Positions 61,833 through 64,000 of a stretch of 64,000 nt of DNA are shown here, piece after piece. This stretch comes from Massilia sp. CF038 (GTDB taxonomy: Bacteria > Pseudomonadota > Gammaproteobacteria > Burkholderiales > Burkholderiaceae_D). The stretch covers positions 124,001 through 188,000 of the forward strand of contig NZ_FQWU01000006.1 in NCBI RefSeq assembly GCF_900129765.1, in the 5' to 3' direction. Under the pieces are notes generated by a model. It searched no databases, was not told where the DNA came from, and was given only the letters and a program-made list of their open reading frames with translations. Within the stretch, counting starts at the first letter, position 1, and every line of letters begins with the position of its first letter. A program made the translations under genes and the position numbers.

Positions 61833-62694
61833 CTTCTTGTTTCTCCGATTCGTTGGCCGCTTCCGTTTCATCGAGCACTTCCAGGGCGCGCTGACCGCGC
61901 GCGCCAAGGAAGAATTGCTTGATGAACGGATGATCGACTTCCAGCACATCGCGCGTCGGTCCGACCGCGATCACATGTTTTTCAGCCAGCACGGCAACCC
62001 GGGTGGACAGGGCGAACAGCGTATCCAGATCGTGCGTGACCATGACGACCGTCAGGCCCAGCTCGCGGTGCAGCGACTGGATCAGGGCCACGAACGCGTC
62101 CGACAGGTCGGGATCGAGGCCGGCGGTTGGCTCGTCCAGGAACAGCAATTGCGGCTCCAGGGCCAGCGCGCGCGCCAGCGAGGCACGCTTGATCATCCCG
62201 CCCGACAGGTCGGAAGGCATCTTGTTGGCATGCTCAATGCCCAGGCCCACCATATGCATCTTGAGCAGCACCGCATCGCGGATCACGTCTTCCGGCAAGG
62301 CGCGCAGCTCGCGCAGGGGCGTGGCGATGTTGTCGAACACCGTCAGCGCCGAATACAGCGCCCCCTGCTGGAACAGCATACCCCAATGGTTGCGCATGCG
62401 GCGCAACTGGTCGGCGTCGGCCTCGCTGATGTCTTCGCCAAACACGCGCACGCAGCCGCGCGCGGGCCGCTCCAGCCCCAGCATTTGCCGCAGCAGCACG
62501 GTCTTGCCCGTGCCTGAGCCGCCCACGATGGTCAGGATTTCGCCGCCGTAAATTTGCAGGTTCAAATCCTGGTGCACCACGGTACGTCCGAACTTGGTCC
62601 ACAGGCCCGTGATTTCCACCACTGGCGGGCCCACATCTTCGTCCGGCACCATATTGAGGCGTTGCTCGCGACCGCCCGTTGTACATTTCTCCAT
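61822..62694 (-). CDS. MlaF-like ABC transporter ATPase
   Basis: A 290-residue ATPase. Walker A is GGSGTGKTVLLRQMLGL, the Q-loop lies in LFQQGALYSALTVFDNI, the signature is LSGGMIKRASLARALA and Walker B is LLFLDEPTAGLDP, followed by the H-loop VTHD. It supplies energy for the lipid transporter. The start is the ATG at 62694, which overlaps the permease stop as TGATG. The open frame runs further upstream, but that part is a shadow of the permease gene. Confidence 0.92.
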   Translation of the reverse strand: MEKCTTGGREQRLNMVPDEDVGPPVVEITGLWTKFGRTVVHQDLNLQIYGGEILTIVGGSGTGKTVLLRQMLGLERPARGCVRVFGEDISEADADQLRRMRNHWGMLFQQGALYSALTVFDNIATPLRELRALPEDVIRDAVLLKMHMVGLGIEHANKMPSDLSGGMIKRASLARALALEPQLLFLDEPTAGLDPDLSDAFVALIQSLHRELGLTVVMVTHDLDTLFALSTRVAVLAEKHVIAVGPTRDVLEVDHPFIKQFFLGARGQRALEVLDETEAANESEKQEDGK

Positions 62695-63827
62695 CAGAAC
62701 CCCACCTCCGAAAAGATGATGGCAAACACGGCGTCCGCCAGGATCACCACCGTGATGGCGGTCACGACCGAGGTGGTGGTGCCGCGCCCGAGGCTTTCGG
62801 TATTGGGTTTGATGCGCAAGCCGTAATGACAGGACACCAGGGCGATCAGCACGCCAAAGGTGGTGCCCTTGAGCAGGCCGATCACGTAATTGGCAAACGG
62901 CACGGCATCCGGCAATTCCTGCAGGAAGTAGCGCGCCGACAGGCCCAGTTCCACCTTGGCGGCGGCCATCCCGCCCAGCAGGGCCATGCTGTCGGTCCAC
63001 ACCACCAGCAGCGGCATCGAGATGGCCAGTGCGAGCGCTTTTGGCATGATCAGGCGGTAACCGTGCGAAATTCCCATGACCAGCATGGCATCGAGTTCCT
63101 CGGTCACCCGCATGACACCAAGCTGGGCGGTGATGGAGGAACCGGAGCGCCCGGCCACCAGAATCGCCGCCAGCAGCGGGCCCAGTTCGCGGATCACGCT
63201 CATGCCGAGCAGGTTCACCAGGAACATGTCGCCCCCATACGCGCGCAGTTGCTGCGCGCACAAATAGGACAGCACCACCCCAATCAGGAAGCCAACCAGC
63301 GCGGTAATTCCAAGCGCCTGGAAGCCGGAATGAAAGATGTTGGCGGAAACTTCGCGCCACGGCCCGGTGCGCGGATGGCGCACAAAACGGCCCAGGTCCT
63401 GCACCACCTGCCCGATCAGGCGGATGAACCCATGCATGTGCTCGAAGAAGGACAGGACCCCACGGCCCAGCACGATAACCGAGTTGAGCCGGCTTTTGCG
63501 CTCGCGCGGTACCTGCAGGCGGCTCGCTTCTTCGATGCGCGAAAATAATTCTTCCTGGCGTTCAGCCAGTTTCAGTTGGGCCGGGCGCTGCTTGCCCCAG
63601 GCATTCCAGAACATCTGGGCGCCAATGTGGTCCAAGCTGGTGAGTTGGCTCAAATCCCAGGTGACTGCGGCCTGGTCCTTCAAAGAGGCAAGCGAGGCGC
63701 TGAGCGACTTGATGGCGCCGCTTTGGGCCAGCGCATGGACTTGCCAGATTCCACTGGCGACGACCGCAGGTGACCCGCCTGCATCGGCGTGGTGGATGGT
63801 TAATGTTGGCGCATTTTCAATCGGCAT
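62694..63827 (-). CDS. MlaE-family permease with N-terminal STAS domain
   Basis: A 377-residue protein. Residues 1-100 form a STAS-like domain (AVTWDLSQLTSLDHIGAQMFWNAWG), a part that is a separate protein (MlaB) in E. coli. Residues about 125-377 are the MlaE permease with five or six hydrophobic segments and the motifs VIRELGPLLAAILVAGRSGSSITAQLG and EELDAMLVMGISHGYRLIMPK. It is the first gene of a five-gene unit (permease, ATPase, MCE, lipoprotein, VanZ). A fused STAS/MlaE subunit is common in such paralogous systems. Confidence 0.93.
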   Translation of the reverse strand: MPIENAPTLTIHHADAGGSPAVVASGIWQVHALAQSGAIKSLSASLASLKDQAAVTWDLSQLTSLDHIGAQMFWNAWGKQRPAQLKLAERQEELFSRIEEASRLQVPRERKSRLNSVIVLGRGVLSFFEHMHGFIRLIGQVVQDLGRFVRHPRTGPWREVSANIFHSGFQALGITALVGFLIGVVLSYLCAQQLRAYGGDMFLVNLLGMSVIRELGPLLAAILVAGRSGSSITAQLGVMRVTEELDAMLVMGISHGYRLIMPKALALAISMPLLVVWTDSMALLGGMAAAKVELGLSARYFLQELPDAVPFANYVIGLLKGTTFGVLIALVSCHYGLRIKPNTESLGRGTTTSVVTAITVVILADAVFAIIFSEVGF

Positions 63828-63883
63828 TGCGCCAGTGTAAAAGAGATTCGCTATGGCCGCTACCGGAGTTCGTGCGCGACTGC

Positions 63884-64000
63884 TCAGGCCGCCAGATGCC
63901 GTGCCTGGCGTACCGGTGCGCTCACTGCCGGCTTGGCCTTGTCGGCGGGCGCATCCATGCGACCTGCATAGTCGCTGCCGACCAGTTCGTTGGCGTCCAG
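63884..64000 (-). CDS. C-terminal fragment of an unidentified gene (5' part beyond window)
   Basis: An open frame enters from the right edge on the - strand and ends at TGA (63886-63884). It gives 38 residues containing ELVGSDYAGRMDAPADK and ending RQARHLAA. The segment is proline/alanine-rich and looks like a flexible tail. Too short to name; it ends 56 bases before the permease start. Confidence 0.4.
   Translation of the reverse strand: MDANELVGSDYAGRMDAPADKAKPAVSAPVRQARHLAA

Noticed and set aside
61822-63360. 512-codon frame containing the ABC ATPase
   Set aside because: Upstream of 62694 it is antiframe sequence of the permease gene; the real ATPase starts at the TGATG junction.

Overview
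The window is a chromosomal segment of a GC-rich betaproteobacterium, most likely from the Massilia/Duganella/Janthinobacterium group (Oxalobacteraceae). This is inferred from the replication-origin gene order (gyrB, dnaN, dnaA on one strand; rpmH, rnpA, yidD, yidC, mnmE on the other; no recF between dnaN and gyrB) and from the many secreted polysaccharide-active proteins. No rRNA, prophage, CRISPR array or complete insertion sequence is visible. One tRNA gene (Cys, GCA) is present.

Layout. 1-4.6 kb: a secreted chitin/cellulose-active LPMO (cut by the window edge), a HAF-repeat secreted protein, a periplasmic solute-binding-like protein, a membrane diguanylate cyclase and a DUF2795 protein. 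4.6-11.4 kb: two convergent, tightly overlapping gene sets that look like one glycan or small-molecule decoration cluster: DUF4254 protein, GT2 and GT9 on +, and carbamoyltransferase, dimethylformamidase-like enzyme and GT9 on -. They meet at a long perfect palindrome. 11.5-20.5 kb: NudC, a membrane protein, AsmA, a thioredoxin/helical-repeat protein, a solitary IS5-type N-terminal domain, a divergent LysR / aldo-keto reductase pair, a lipoprotein and an LpxR-type lipid A deacylase. 20.5-25.3 kb: a CPA-type antiporter, a CBM20 alpha-amylase preceded by two identical-type palindromes, and a secreted beta-helix protein. 25.3-37.6 kb: tRNA-Cys, lipoproteins, DUF4142, a second diguanylate cyclase, a DUF3103-like protein, an HNH nuclease, an SDR enzyme, TM2/DUF2752 membrane proteins, a very repetitive TolA/TonB-like protein and an alpha/beta hydrolase.

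37.7-47.6 kb is the origin region: gyrB-dnaN-dnaA leftward, and rpmH-rnpA-yidD-yidC-mnmE rightward. The dnaA-rpmH gap holds only one perfect DnaA box that I can see. 47.7-52.1 kb is an ECF42-type sigma factor operon (GyrI-like, VOC, DGPF/YciI, GFA, double DGPF, sigma factor) with a candidate self-promoter. 52.2-60 kb holds envelope and housekeeping genes (DUF1439 lipoprotein, Hpt, CAP-domain protein, PssA, aldo-keto reductase, PBP5/6-type carboxypeptidase, hydrolase, 2Fe-2S ferredoxin). 59.1-63.8 kb is an Mla/Mce-type lipid transport operon (permease, ATPase, MlaD-like, PqiC-like lipoprotein) whose last gene is a VanZ-family protein.

A family of about 80-100 bp imperfect palindromes (eight loci) occupies intergenic gaps, several within a few bases of stop codons and three in the dnaA-dnaN-gyrB neighbourhood. 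Its paired arm changes suggest that the fold is maintained. The strongest leads for something undescribed are the convergent carbamoyltransferase/dimethylformamidase-like/GT9 cluster, this palindrome family, and the paired operator-like palindromes upstream of the amylase.
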